From assembly GCA_003255025.1 (NCBI GenBank), contig QANY01012000.1, positions 372,001-436,000 of the forward strand: a stretch of DNA of 64,000 nt, written 5' to 3'. The DNA comes from Datisca glomerata. Lineage: Eukaryota > Streptophyta > Magnoliopsida > Cucurbitales > Datiscaceae. Numbering within the stretch: the stretch's first letter is position 1; the number at the start of each line of letters is the position of its first letter. A model generated the notes under the pieces. It made no database searches. It was not told the origin of the DNA and saw only the letters and a program-made list of their open reading frames with translations. Position numbers and translations under genes: made by a program. Of this stretch, positions 11,464 to 21,750 are shown one piece after another.

Positions 11464-13291
11464 TCATATTAGAATTATGTCCATAAAGTTAGGTATAATA
11501 ACTATTTATGAGTACTTAGTTATTTCTCAGACATTTTGTATTACTGAATTTAATGAATGAATGAAAGTTTTTCTATTAATTAAAGTGTGTTTATAATTTT
11601 CTCAAATCCTGAAACTATTGTCAACGTAAGAAGAGTAAAGACGGAGGGATCTTCCAGACAAACTCTTCTAAAATAGTTGAGAACGATATTCACAATTTTA
11701 AGATCGACTGGATAATCAAGGTCGATTATGACTGTTAGATTGAGTCAAAGGATGCTAGTCTTGGGGCATGGGAGTGGAGACTCTGACGGTCTACCTAGGC
11801 ATATTATAGAACATGTTGAATAGACAAGTAACAAATTAGTTTAATACAAAACCGTTTACCTAGCTCTAAATCTAATTGTTACACTTTAAGGGTATTTTTA
11901 TAATTACCTTTATCCTGAGGTGAATACGAAGCTTGACTTAGTTACTTGCAGTCTTTGATATGTCAAATGAGTGAGTTCCATTTGACAGACAATACCTTAG
12001 TTGTTTGGATCGTAATTCAGCTATGTTGAAGTTACGTGATTCACAAATATGAAAATTTGTGAATAAATTAACTTGGCCAAGTATTCAATGAAATGAGTCA
12101 TTGAATAAGACTCGTGAATTGTACGAGAGAATTACTGTTATGTCTTTCTTATTTACAACTAATAAAAGAGTTAAGGAAATAATAACAAGAAGTGTAAAAT
12201 GGTAATTTTATATTTTACACTTGTTACTGATATTCATAAAGTGACGTGTTAAAATAATTTATGAACCGAGAAATAAAAGTGTTTATTTTCACCAACAGAA
12301 AATGTAGCGCGTATATATCGAGAGTTGATTCGGCATCGAACTTATAGTAGAGTCGTATGATTTCAGGATTAAATAGGTCAAAAATTTATAGAGATAAATT
12401 CATCAGTATTTGAATCTTATAGATTTATTCATGTGCTTCATTCGGTCTCAGGAGTAACTCATGAGAACATGAATAAAAAAAACAACATCAGTTGGACCAA
12501 AATATGTTTTGAGTCAATGTGTATTATCTGAACCCATATATGATGGGTGTTGTCACTTTATTATTGAAGAGCAATTGATGAATTTATTATTTTTTAATTA
12601 TTGGAGAATTAGTAAATAAGAAAAATTAATTAATTGATGGAGATTAATTTAAATTTATCAATTTGGATTGATGAATTTATACACAACATTGACTCTAGGA
12701 ATATATGTAATTTTCAGCAATAGTTAAAGAATAAGGGGGTGAATTTTAGAAATTACATATATGGGGTATATATGAAAATTTTAAAATTATTATATAAGGG
12801 ATGGTTTTAGGGTTGCATTCCTAGCCTAAATGTGTTGACACAACCCTAATCAAATAGAGCAGAAAAAAGTTTATCTCTCCCCTCCTACTACTTGTCGCCG
12901 AAATCACCAAAGGAAGAGAAAAAATTGTTTTTTCTTCCTTAATTTTTTTGAGAGCCCACACTCAGTCCCTAACCACGTCCTTGTGAGATATACTTCTGAA
13001 TCCAACAAGTGGTTATTGGTGCAAAGACTAATTGAAGTTCTTGGATTGGAAGATCGAAGAACGTGTAGTAATTAATAAGGATTCTATCAATTCAAAAAGT
13101 CACTGATACAACGAAAATGTATAAATCATTTCTACCTCTTTTGAATATGTTTAACTATGTATGCATGATCGGATTTATGGTTTTAATATTTAATATGATT
13201 AAATTGGTTGATGTAAAAAATTTTGATATTCCGCCCACGAACCATTCGTGGTTCAATGATTTTTCCTCAAATTTTAAAATACGATCCAACA
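11464..13291 (+). mobile_element. Second solo LTR of a copia-type element, plus orientation, nested in the same array
   Basis: It begins about TCATATTAGAATTATGTCCA, a decayed form of the same TGTTGGGAATTATGTCC start, and ends GATCCAACA. Array sequence resumes immediately (TTGCCCCTCCCACGG). Length is about 1.83 kb. The right half has LTR-like leader features: GGGTTGCATTCC.., a T-rich tract, then CACGTCCTTGTGAGATATAC. Its orientation is opposite to the neighbour at 9365-11430. No coding region is seen. Confidence 0.6.
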
Positions 13292-13394
13292 TTGCCCCTC
13301 CCACGGACTTATGCTCTTAGTTCCTTCGGAGAGTAGAAATTACGAATTGCCCCTCCCAAGAATTTACGCCCTTAGTTTCTTTTGAGATCAGGAT
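13292..13394. repeat. 55-bp tandem array, segment between insertions
   Basis: Nearly two units: TTGCCCCTCCCACGGACTTA, TGCTCTTAGTTCCTTCGGAG, then AATTGCCCCTCCCAAGAATT and a final TTTGAGA before the TIR element. A further short piece, CTTACTTTCTTCTGAGAG.., is at 11431-11463 between the two solo LTRs. Confidence 0.85.
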
Positions 13395-14217
13395 CATAGT
13401 AGTCAATTCCGTCCCGTTTCGGCCAGAATACTGAAATATTTCAGTTCCGGGACGAGAATGGAACAGAATAGGGGGTGGCAAACTTTTGCCCCAAAATTTG
13501 GTCAATTCCGGCCAGAACAGAACAATCCGATCGGAATATGTCAATTTCGCCCGGAAAGGGTGAAATGACAAATGAGCTAGAACAGGCCCACCTACTTAAA
13601 ATTGTAATACATATTAACTGTGTCAATAAATTATCATAATAAAGCAGCAGCTTAAGTGGCTAAGGCTAATGGTTTATTTCCTCTCTCTCTCAAAGGTTCA
13701 AACATCATGGAGTGCAATTTATTATTTTATTTAAATTATGTTCAATAATAATTTTTTTACTTCATTTCTGTTCCATTATTTTTTTTAATTTACTAGAGTT
13801 ATTTTTTCTTCTATAATTGGTTAAATTTGTTTCTATTATTATTTTTTAAATGGATTACTTGTTTAGATCAAATGTGTTATTTGTTTATTATAAATTTAAT
13901 AAATGAGTGATTATTTTTAGATTAAATGAGTAATCTTTTAGACTAATTGAGTGATTTTTATATTGATTTGTTACTTTTCATGTGAATAATTACGTTCATT
14001 CTTTTATATAAATTGGAATGCTTAGAATTAAGTACGAGTTAAATAAGTCTTTTTAATGAGAATATGTGTAGCTTGCTAGTTATTCATTATATTATTTATA
14101 ATATTATTTTTTATATATGTCCAATTTTTTGAAATGAAATACCGGAATATCAAAATATCCGAAACGTTCTATTTTTTCAAAAAACCGAAACGGCCACCGA
14201 AACGAATGACTACTATG
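13395..14217. mobile_element. TIR DNA transposon, non-autonomous, about 820 bp
   Basis: The ends are CATAGTAGTCA and TGACTACTATG, an 11-bp perfect terminal inverted repeat. Similarity continues inward as GTTTCGGCC / GGCC(A)CCGAAAC. The subterminal regions are rich in CGG/CCG words (GTTTCGGCCAGAATACTGAA near the left end, CCGAAACGGCCACCGAAACG near the right). The element interrupts a 55-bp unit; flanking TCAGGAT and GTAGGACT suggest a decayed 8-9-bp target duplication, which would suit hAT or Mutator-like elements. No transposase is present. A box-B-like GGTTCAAAC at about 13696 inside is noted without interpretation. Confidence 0.55.
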
Positions 14218-14320
14218 AGTAGGACTTACGAATTGCCTCTTTCAATGACTTACGTCCTTAGTTCCCTATGGAAGTGGTACTTATTAACTGCCCTTCTCAA
14301 GGACTTACGCCCTTATTTAT
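14218..14320. repeat. 55-bp tandem array, last segment
   Basis: Two units remain: GTAGGACTTACGAATTGCCT, TTACGTCCTTAGTTCCCTAT, then GGTACTTATTAACTGCCCTT and GGACTTACGCCCTTATTT. Together with 9143-9364, 11431-11463 and 13292-13394 it shows that one array was split by three insertions. Confidence 0.85.
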
Positions 14321-14359
14321 ATTGTTGAAGAAGAGAGTGAGTAGACAGCCTACACTTAT

Positions 14360-15510
14360 CATGCTATAAGTTTTGATTGAGAGCTCTAAATCAAATTCTG
14401 TGAGATTCTTCTAAAAGTTAATTTTCATATACTTCCAATGATATATAATACTCCATGTAATTAACTCCCAATTGACGCTGTATATTTTTCAAATCTATCT
14501 ATTATGCATATTCTATCTTCTTGAACAACCTTCATGAAAATTATTATAGCTTTTGTACAAAGCTTCGAATCAAGTTCTGTAAAAATTTTCAAGAAGTATA
14601 CATCCGTATCTTTTTCAAAAATATATAGTTTGTCATATAATCTTGTCTAAAATGAAACAGCCTAAAGATTTAATTTGAAAGACGTGAATAGTCTTACTTT
14701 TCAAAGCGATATGTACAAAAATTACCATAACTTTTGATCAAAATCTCTAAATTGAATTCCACAAAATTCTCCAATAAGTAGACTTTTGTATCTTTCTCAT
14801 TGATGTAAAATTCACTATGTAGTTGGCTTTAGTTAATACAGTTTAATTTTCAATATTGATCATTTCACATAATCTAATTTCCTGAGTAGCCTCAATGAGA
14901 ATCATCATAACTTTTTCTCAAGAGCTTCAAATCAAGTTCTGCAAAAATTTTCAAATAGTAGACATCTTTCTAACTGTATTTTTTTGTTATGTAATATTAT
15001 CTAAATTGTTACAGTATAAAAACTAAATTTAAAAAATCTTCATATGTGTACTTCTTGATAACACTAACGAGTGTTGCCATGACTTTTGATCGCGAGTTTC
15101 AAATTGATTTCCGTAAAATTTTTCACAAAATGAATTTCCATATCTTTCCGTTGACATAAGATTCATCGTGTAGTTGTCCCCCAGTCAATGCATTTTAATT
15201 TCTGAATTTAAGATTCTATATAATTTGTTTTCATGAACAACCTTAAAGAAAATTGTCATAACTTTCGTTCAAGAGCTCCAAATCAAGTTCTAAAAAATTA
15301 TTCAAGAAGTAGATGTACATATCTTTCAAACGTATTATAATATTCTATATAAGTCTATTTAATTTAGTTAAAAAATAAATTTGGAAGATGTGATTAAGTT
15401 TACTTTCATGTATGAAGACTACCATATTTTTTATCCGGAGCCCAACTTGAATTCCGTCGAATACTCCATCAAGCAGACTCTTATATGTGTATAATTATGT
15501 GATTTGCCAT
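14360..15510. repeat. About 180-bp satellite-like array with dimeric (about 355 bp) organisation
   Basis: The conserved start (C/T)ATAACTTTTGAT..AGCTCTAAAT occurs at 14365, 14545, 14726, 14906, 15078, 15257 and 15423 (spacings 180, 181, 180, 172, 179, 166). Odd copies share a TTGAATTCC(A/G) segment and a TTGACATAAAATTCA-like segment; even copies share TCAAGTTCTG(T/C)AAAAATTTT followed by (A/G)TAGACAT. So the real unit is an AB dimer of 345-361 bp. No ORF is associated. Confidence 0.85.
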
Positions 15511-15569
15511 GTAATTTTTCTTCCAGCTTTTTTCTTTTCAGTTTCCATTTCCGTTCTCATTATCGCTTC

Positions 15570-15712
15570 TGTTGTTAAGACATTTCTGTTCCCGTTGTCA
15601 AGACATTTTGTTCTCGTCGTCAAGGCAATTCTCTTTCTGTCATCAATACATTTCATTCTCGTCTTCATGACCTTTTTTATTTTTGTCATCATGACATTTT
15701 TGTTTCTATAGT
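15570..15712. repeat. 23-bp tandem repeat, six copies
   Basis: The core (T)CAAGACATTT(T)GTTC recurs with starts near 15577, 15600, 15622, 15645, 15667 and 15691 (22-24 bp apart), with units such as CCCGTTGTCAAGACATTTTG. It is part of the noncoding interior of the large element. Confidence 0.75.
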
Positions 15713-15834
15713 AACAACCTTTTCGTTCTCAACTGCAGTTTTTGTTGCTTTCCCGTTCTGAAGTGAAGCAGTAGCTTTCTGGACTTTCCCATTTTAAGGG
15801 ATTAGAATGTGATCTTCTCTGCTCTTCTTTTCTT

Positions 15835-15978
15835 TTCTGCAGAATTTTTGTTCTAAAATTCTTTTCCTTTCATTTTTCATTTCTGCAGAATTTCTATTCT
15901 GAAATTCTTTTCCTTCCATTTTTCATTTCTGCAGAATTTCTATTCTGAAATTCTTTTCCTTTCTTTTTTCTTGTTTCT
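15835..15978. repeat. 46-bp tandem repeat, three copies
   Basis: CTGCAGAATTTCTATTCTGA begins at about 15838, 15884 and 15930, each copy followed by AATTCTTTTCCTT(T/C)CATTTTTCATTT. Period is exactly 46 bp. A single related unit (GGATTTCTATTATGAAATTC) lies at 9038-9080, next to the pyrimidine-rich array. Confidence 0.85.
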
Positions 15979-16276
15979 TTGGTCAAAGCTTCCGCGGTGA
16001 TGACATTTCATTGGCTACGATATTGTCCCTCGCGGTTGGTGACGACGACGGCCAATAACTCAATTTTCTAGATTCGATCCCCGACGAATAACATTAATTT
16101 TTTAAACTCGTCCTCAACTGTTTTTAAATTTCCGGTTCCATATTACCTTTTCCGTTTCTGCTTCTAACTCATTCTGCTTTTGATTCCGTTGTTGAGGGGG
16201 CATTTGGTTTGGTTTTGAGCATTTTAGGAAGGGATTTTTTGAGTTTTCTTCTCTTCTCTCAACGAGAGCACGAAAA

Positions 16277-16800
16277 TGTAAATGATTTTTTTGTATGGGG
16301 AACTATTTACGAAAGAATAATAAATATAATAATTTAGATAGAGAGTGAGAGAGTAAAGACACCATGATTTACGTGAAAAATCTTTAAAAGAAAAAAAATC
16401 ACGAAAGAACTATAATATTCTCTTGTATTTTCTCGAGGTCTGTGTCTTATAGGTCTGTGTTGTTTTTTGTATGTTGTTACATATGCCTCTATTTATAGGT
16501 CTTCAATCAGTTACACAGAATCTGATACAACTTATCTAATTTTATCTGAAAATAATATCAATATAATATTTCATTGAGATCTAATTTATCAACATTAACA
16601 ACTTAAGTAATTCTTGATCGTCTGATCATTCAAATGGTCTTGATTAGCTTCTATTTGAATTGTCACGTTGACAAACTATGTACTTTCGTCTGATTGGTCT
16701 CTTCTTATCTGGTTGATCTTATGGTTCTCGTTCTATCTTCTCTTCGATAAATTGTTCGGTTTAGATCTTATCACATGTCATATGAATTTTTGTCTGTTCA
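16277..16800 (-). repeat. 5' LTR of the large minus-strand element
   Basis: On the minus strand it starts TGAACAGACAAAAATTCATA and ends ATTTACA, 524 bp, with TG..CA ends. A minus-strand TATA-like box, CTATAAATAG, is at 16489-16498 and would serve as the element's promoter. The primer-site-like sequence that follows (TTTTCGTGCTCTCGTTGAGA, 16257-16276) is nearly the same as the one after the Tat LTR at 23248. Confidence 0.6.
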
Positions 16801-17268
16801 GGCATAGTAGTAACTAGTTAATTAAGAAAACTATTAAAATTAATTTCAATTGCTAGATTAATTATTTTTTTAGAAAAATGTCATGCATAACGCTTTTCAA
16901 AAACTGTGGATAAAATTGAAATTAGAATTATAAAATTATTTAAATAGTATCAATTCTATTTTAAAAAAAATCGAAGTCTTTAAAAACGGGTTTGAGATGA
17001 AAAAAAATTCAAAATTCAAGATCATTAAGGGTTGGTCCCCAGAACTAAGACAGGAGTGGGAATATTCCTATATCGAGACTTTTTTATGAGCCTCATACGT
17101 AAGAACTTTTTCAATCGGTACGATTATAACTTGTTCAAGAGGAGAAATGAAAATAAAGCGATTGATTTCCTTTCGATCATGCCACTGAAAACCGAGCCCT
17201 TTTCGGAATTTACATCTAAGCGCATGACGACTTATCGACTTCTACAAATGGTGGTGCTGTCGTCTGCC
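16801..17268. other. Upstream region of the first Dabb gene, no gene seen
   Basis: AT-rich sequence up to about 17000, then more balanced DNA next to the promoter. An open frame of 90 codons at 17032-17304 has no recognisable family and overlaps the TATA box and probable transcription start, so I do not call it a gene. Confidence 0.5.
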
Positions 17269-17277
17269 TATATAAAT
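17269..17277 (+). promoter_or_regulatory. TATA box of the first Dabb gene
   Basis: CCTATATAAATAAC gives a strong plant TATA box about 130 bp upstream of the first in-frame ATG (17407), with transcription expected near 17300. The second gene copy loses similarity to this copy just downstream of this box. Confidence 0.7.
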
Positions 17278-17406
17278 AACGAAGGTGTCGTTTCAAAGGC
17301 ATAAGTGTGAGTTGCATTGACGGCTAGAAACCTCAGCAATTGTAGAGTCACAATCATCCATAATCCATCTTCCACACACACACACACACATTTTGGCCCT
17401 AACGAT

Positions 17407-18216
17407 ATGACTCTGTGTGTTAAAGCCCGCTCACTCTTTTCCCCTACATTTTCTCTCACTTTCTCTCCTCCCAAACACCTCCTTTCTCTCAAACCTCGCT
17501 TCTTCGTCAGACCTTTCTCCACTTCCTCCCCGTCAAAATCTAAGACAGTGATGTCAGCTCAAACTATCGAGCATATCGTTCTTTTCAAGGTCAAAGACGG
17601 CGTCGAACCGTCCAAGCTCAATGCCATGATTGGCGGACTCAACGGCCTTGTTTCGCTTGACCAAGTTCTCCATCTCACTGCTGGTCCAGTCATCCGCAAT
17701 GGATCCTCCTCCTACAACTTCAGTCACATGCTCCACAGCCGCTACAAGTCCAAGGAGGATCTGGACGCCTATTCGGCGCATCCGAGCCACGTGAGCGTGG
17801 TTAACGAGTCCGTCCGTCCTATCTGCGAAGATGTCATGGCCGTCGATTGGACCGCCGAAGATCTCCAAGGTCCTGTGGTCCCACCACCGGGATCTGCCGT
17901 GAGAGTGACCTTCCTGAAGCCTAAGGAAAATGTTGGAGAGGAAGCTAAGAATGAGATTTTGGGGGCGATTGGAGGAATGAAGGACGGATTTAAGGGACAT
18001 ATTAGTCAAATTAGTTGGGGTGAAAATTTTTCGCCTGCCAGAGCGAAAGGATTTTCGATTGCTTCGATTGCGATATTTCCAGGGCTGAGTGAAATGGAAG
18101 CGGTGGATTCAAACACGGAATTGGTGAATTTGCAGAAGGAGAAGGTTCGGGATTACCTAGAGAGCGTGATCGTCGTCGATTACGTTGTTCAATCGCCGCC
18201 ATCGGCAAGTCTCTGA
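17407..18216 (+). CDS. Stress-responsive A/B-barrel (double Dabb) protein, copy 1, with N-terminal extension
   Basis: Single-exon gene, 269 codons. Two dimeric alpha/beta-barrel (Dabb) domains are visible: residues about 53-148, from TIEHIVLFKVKDGVEPSKLN to CEDVMAVDW, and about 164-262, from AVRVTFLKPKENVGEEAKNE to ESVIVVDYVV. In plants such two-domain proteins (Arabidopsis UP3-like, recalled) are stress-linked and of unknown biochemical role. The first 48 residues are rich in Ser, Arg, Lys and Phe with no acidic residue (SLKPRFFVRPFSTSSPSKSK) and look like an organelle transit peptide. A second possible start is the Met of MSAQ at residue 49. The C-terminus is SASL; a terminal ASL could act as a weak peroxisomal signal. 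The start at 17407 was chosen as the first ATG after the TATA box. Function beyond the fold is not known to me. Confidence 0.9.
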   Translation: MTLCVKARSLFSPTFSLTFSPPKHLLSLKPRFFVRPFSTSSPSKSKTVMSAQTIEHIVLFKVKDGVEPSKLNAMIGGLNGLVSLDQVLHLTAGPVIRNGSSSYNFSHMLHSRYKSKEDLDAYSAHPSHVSVVNESVRPICEDVMAVDWTAEDLQGPVVPPPGSAVRVTFLKPKENVGEEAKNEILGAIGGMKDGFKGHISQISWGENFSPARAKGFSIASIAIFPGLSEMEAVDSNTELVNLQKEKVRDYLESVIVVDYVVQSPPSASL

Positions 18217-19049
18217 GGTGATAATATCGTTTTTTTCCCTGGGATTAATTAGAGTCTGACAAATTTAATAAGTATTTGCAAATGTAATCGAAATGGAAAT
18301 TTAAACTTCGAATTTCAGCTTCTTCCTTCAAATTAAAATTACTCTCTCTTTGGATTATGCTGACAAATTGAATGTTAAATTGCTTTTGGTCTCTAATTCT
18401 CACTTTAGTTATGAATGTTTTAGAGGCTCTTCCAAATCAGAGAAGTTCTGCCAATTGCAAACATGTAAAAATTTACTTTTACTCCACTCTTCTTCTTCAT
18501 TCTCCTCTCCTCCTATTCCTCCCCTTCACTTCTCTGATAAAAAGTTAGTAAAGAAGCACCTGTAATTGTAGAGGGATTTCGTTAGTTCCCAATAGAGATA
18601 GACACATACCCACATTAGAATTCTTTACTCAATCTCGTATGGCATGTTTAATTGCATTTGGAATAGAATGAAACTCATATCGGTTTCTTTGAAGATCAAG
18701 GAATCAAATGAAATGATCAAAATTTGAAGTCAGATTAATACGTTATTAATCGTTAGCAATCAGAATCGGATTAATGATTAAGAATAAAAATGATATTTTT
18801 AGTTTATTAAATTAAAGAATCAGAATTAAGATATATGATACTACTAAAATATTATTAAAAAAATAAGTATTATTTTTTAGTCAATTATTTTGAGGGTATA
18901 ATAGAATTTTTATAGTTTGTTTCAAATGAATAAAAAATGTGAAGTCTCATTACCATTTATTTGTTAGAAATCTCATTTCACGCAGTCAACGAAATCAATT
19001 TTGGTCAAAGTGGTGAGACTTAGAATCTAATTTTGTAGTCGTAGTAAAC
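18217..19049. other. 3' flank of the first Dabb gene, duplicated at the second copy
   Basis: From 18217 to about 18605 the sequence closely parallels 37022-37405 downstream of the second copy (shared GAGGTGATAATATCGTTTTT, GAGGGATTTCGTTAGTTCCC, GATAGACACATACCC). It likely holds the 3' UTR. From 18640 to 19049 similarity stops and nothing recognisable is seen. Confidence 0.6.
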
Positions 19050-19582
19050 AATGAGAGTAGGGGTGTAAGTAAAATCGCACAAACCAACCGAATCGAACCA
19101 CAACAGTTTGGTTGGTTTGAGCATTTTCTATAGTTCAGTTCGGTTTCAATTTAGAAAAATTGTGCGGTTCTGTTAGGTTTATGACTTTTATAAGAAAACC
19201 CCACCGAACCGAACCACGTTAACATTAAAAATATATGACTCAGCTTATAAATATATTGTGTATATTTTTCTTTCCAATTTTTTAATAGTTAAGGATTTGC
19301 TAGGGATTTGATTTTCGTTGATATTGAAAACTAATTTTTTTAATAGGTATGGAAGGTTTTATTTAAGATTGAAATTGATTGTTTTTTAAAAATTGTTCTG
19401 CATATTTCACGGTTCAGTTCAATTCAATTTTTACACTTGTTTCACGATGTGGTTTGGTTCAGTTTGAGATTATTTTTTTGGTTTGGTTCGGTTTCTCTTT
19501 GTAAAAAGTTGCATGTGCGGTTTGGTTTGTCAAGACACTCTAAATCGAACTGAACTGAACCGATTAGACTCCTAAGTGAGAG
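19050..19582. mobile_element. hAT-type MITE with 8-bp target duplication
   Basis: The element (19058-19574, 517 bp) begins TAGGGGTGTAAG and ends AGACTCCTA; the termini are inverted with one mismatch (TAGGGGTG / CACTCCTA-type). Flanks are AATGAGAG on the left (19050-19057) and AGTGAGAG on the right (19575-19582), a 7-of-8 target duplication. The interior has runs of GGTTTGGTT / AACCGAACC words. No transposase is present. Eight-bp duplications with TAGGGGTG ends are typical of the hAT superfamily. Confidence 0.7.
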
Positions 19583-20100
19583 TAAAACTTACATTATGGG
19601 TGAAACTTGCATTCTTCATCCCCATTTAGGTAATCCTTACCATTATTTTTCCATGAAATGTTTAGTATGATTCTATATGAGAGACTAATGCTTCAAAAAT
19701 TTATCTCTTGTTCTTTGTTTCTCTGCGTTTTCCCCTACATATACCCTGGGTTAACCAAATGAATAATTTTAGAGCGATTAAGTAATTGACAGAGTTTTAC
19801 ATGATCAAGTGATGTAGTAATCATTTATAGATAAATGTTTTGGAACTTATTCAAATGATTTGATAAATTAACCTATAAATGATTGTCACATCATTTGGTC
19901 ACTTAAAACTTGATCAAGTATTTGGTCAGTGTAGAATAACTCTAACCAAATATCTTAAATAAGCCTATCATTAGATTTTACTAATCTATGACTATTATAA
20001 TAATAAAAAAATTTACTAACAAATTATATCGAGAACAGTCTAACTATTTCACTTTTTATGAAAAATCTGCCAAATATAATCTCTATTTTTTCTTGAAGTC
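19583..20100. other. Distal part of the Dabb duplication, no gene seen
   Basis: About 19669-20100 is homologous to about 37713-38040: shared CTAATGCTTCAAAAA, ATCTCTTGTTCTT, AACCAAATGAATAATTTTA-type words, and TATGAAAAATCTGC near the end. No ORF is conserved between the copies here. Confidence 0.6.
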
Positions 20101-20149
20101 TAAGTCTCAAATAGTGTTAATGCTGAAAATCTCAACAGTAATGTTAGGT

Positions 20150-21750
20150 GCCATCTCTTCTTTAGCATGGAATTCCTCTTGACCTTAGAACTGTAAAACA
20201 CAAACAAAGAACCCAAAAAACGTGGGGAACCGGGGGAATGGTTACCTCGCCTAAGGGCCTCTGATGCCTTAAAGGAGAAATGGCATACCTCTCCTTCGAG
20301 TAGACAAGGGTATTTATATCTGTGGCATTGCGACAAAAAGTGTGTCGAAGAAGTCTCGGGAATGTGCAGGGGAAGCTTTCCGGGACACGATGACTGCCCT
20401 TTATTAAACGGGTTGGAGGTAACATTTGACATAAAGTGATAGAATTAAATGTAGATACGTTTTCAAGGTGACAAATCGAGGTCGATCTAACATTCCGCCA
20501 TATCGATTGGACTCGTTGGGTGTTCAGGCCTAGGAGAAGGTGTAACATGGGATATTACTTTCGGCAAGTAATGATGTCCTTGGCACTTGAGGTCATCTGA
20601 GCTCTCTTTGCGAGCACCATTTTTGTTGTCCTTCATTTGCTTAGCAACTCGACATCCCTTAGGAACGACTAGGCGAGGTTAGGCCTTCTTCTTTGAAACT
20701 TTCCTTTGTCATGAACTTTTTGATGGCGTGTGACACGTGTCGTCACATTGTTGGTGGTCGGGAAACACCTATAAGAGTTGCCCCCATTCAAGGACTTGAG
20801 TAGCTTTACTTGCCCAGGTCTGAAGACTTCTTCACCCAAATTCCTTGTACGGGCTACCTCTATGTGGTGATAAGCTAAGGGTTTCGCTCATCTCAGGCAA
20901 TTCACACTTGTACTTGAAATTTGTTCAGTCATGAGGTCTGTGATGAATAGAATTAATGGCATGTTCATATTTTGTCGCGACTCGTCCCCCCACCTTTACC
21001 ATGATTCAAGGCCGTGGGTTCTTTGGGAGTAGGAGTCATGATGGCACGTGGATGCGCATGGAGGATGGCGATAGTCACCAACCACGAGGCCTGACTCACT
21101 GATGTGCCGCTTCACTCCTGTGGACACGTGAGTGGCGTTTAGTCTTCTGAAATCGTCTCATTAATTCATGAAATGACCATTTATTGGGTGTGGGATCGCC
21201 TCAACGGTTTCCGTCATGGCCTATTTTAATACTCATTAAATGAGCGGTCTTATTCTTCAAGGCCTATAAATAGGCAATTTCCCTTCTCATTTTCTTTATC
21301 CTTGCCTTTCTTGAGAGAGTCAAAACTTTGCCAACCCTTATCTTTGCTCCCAGTTTCGCTTTCCTTCTTGCGAGAGCGGTGGTTCTTTCCCTTCCGGGGC
21401 CTTTTTTTCTTGGGAGGCTTCCTCTCGATTTTCCTCTTCATGGTTGTTGTTTCCTTCTATGTCATCTTTTAAATGTCGCGCCTCAAAGTCGCTGGTGTTC
21501 CGTTCGCGGTGATTTTCTTGTCATCAATAATCTTGTCTGGTGAACCTTTTGTCTTTGTTGGTTACCGGCTTGTAGTTGCAAAGCCCCTCTGTTGTGAAGC
21601 ATTATTCTTTAGGAAAGGTTTGCAATCTAGCCGATAGTCTTGACCTTTTGATCTTTCATCAACTTATTCCAACATGCCTTAGGGTTAAGTAAAGAAGCCC
21701 TTCCATTCATGTACTTCGGGATCGCCTTGAACCCATATATATCAATTTTA
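20150..21750. mobile_element. LTR-retrotransposon fragments, probably two LTR pieces in opposite orientation
   Basis: The minus strand near 20310-20320 has GATATAAATACCCTTGTC, a TATA-like LTR promoter in a GC-richer context; the plus strand at 21262-21276 has GCCTATAAATAGGCAATTTC, another LTR-type TATA box. Sequence between is LTR-like (short, GC-moderate, no coding potential). Borders and family were not resolved; the open frames here are not recognised as proteins. Confidence 0.4.

Larger units (their letters stand above)
7030..16800 (-). mobile_element. Large LTR retrotransposon derivative without coding region (Tat-like, minus strand)
   Basis: The right end is an LTR (16277-16800, minus, TG..CA) followed by a primer-site-like stretch at 16257-16276. 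The same kind of junction (TTACA then TTTTGGTGCTTTCATTGAGA) is found at 23244-23268 in the Tat element. The first 29 bp of this LTR recur, 2-3 mismatches apart, at 7029-7057, so a truncated 3' LTR is inferred there. No gag or pol is recognisable inside. The interior is built of tandem arrays and carries nested insertions (9365-11430, 11464-13291, 13395-14217). Size and emptiness suit a LARD-type non-autonomous element; this is inference. Another reading is several unrelated fragments side by side. Confidence 0.5.

Noticed and set aside
17032..17304. A 90-codon open frame upstream of Dabb copy 1
   Set aside because: It spans the TATA box and likely transcription start of the gene and matches no family I know.
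17554..18009. A 151-codon antisense frame in Dabb copy 1, with a counterpart at 36362-36814 in copy 2
   Set aside because: It is conserved only because the sense strand is; substitutions follow the sense codons, and no family is recognisable.
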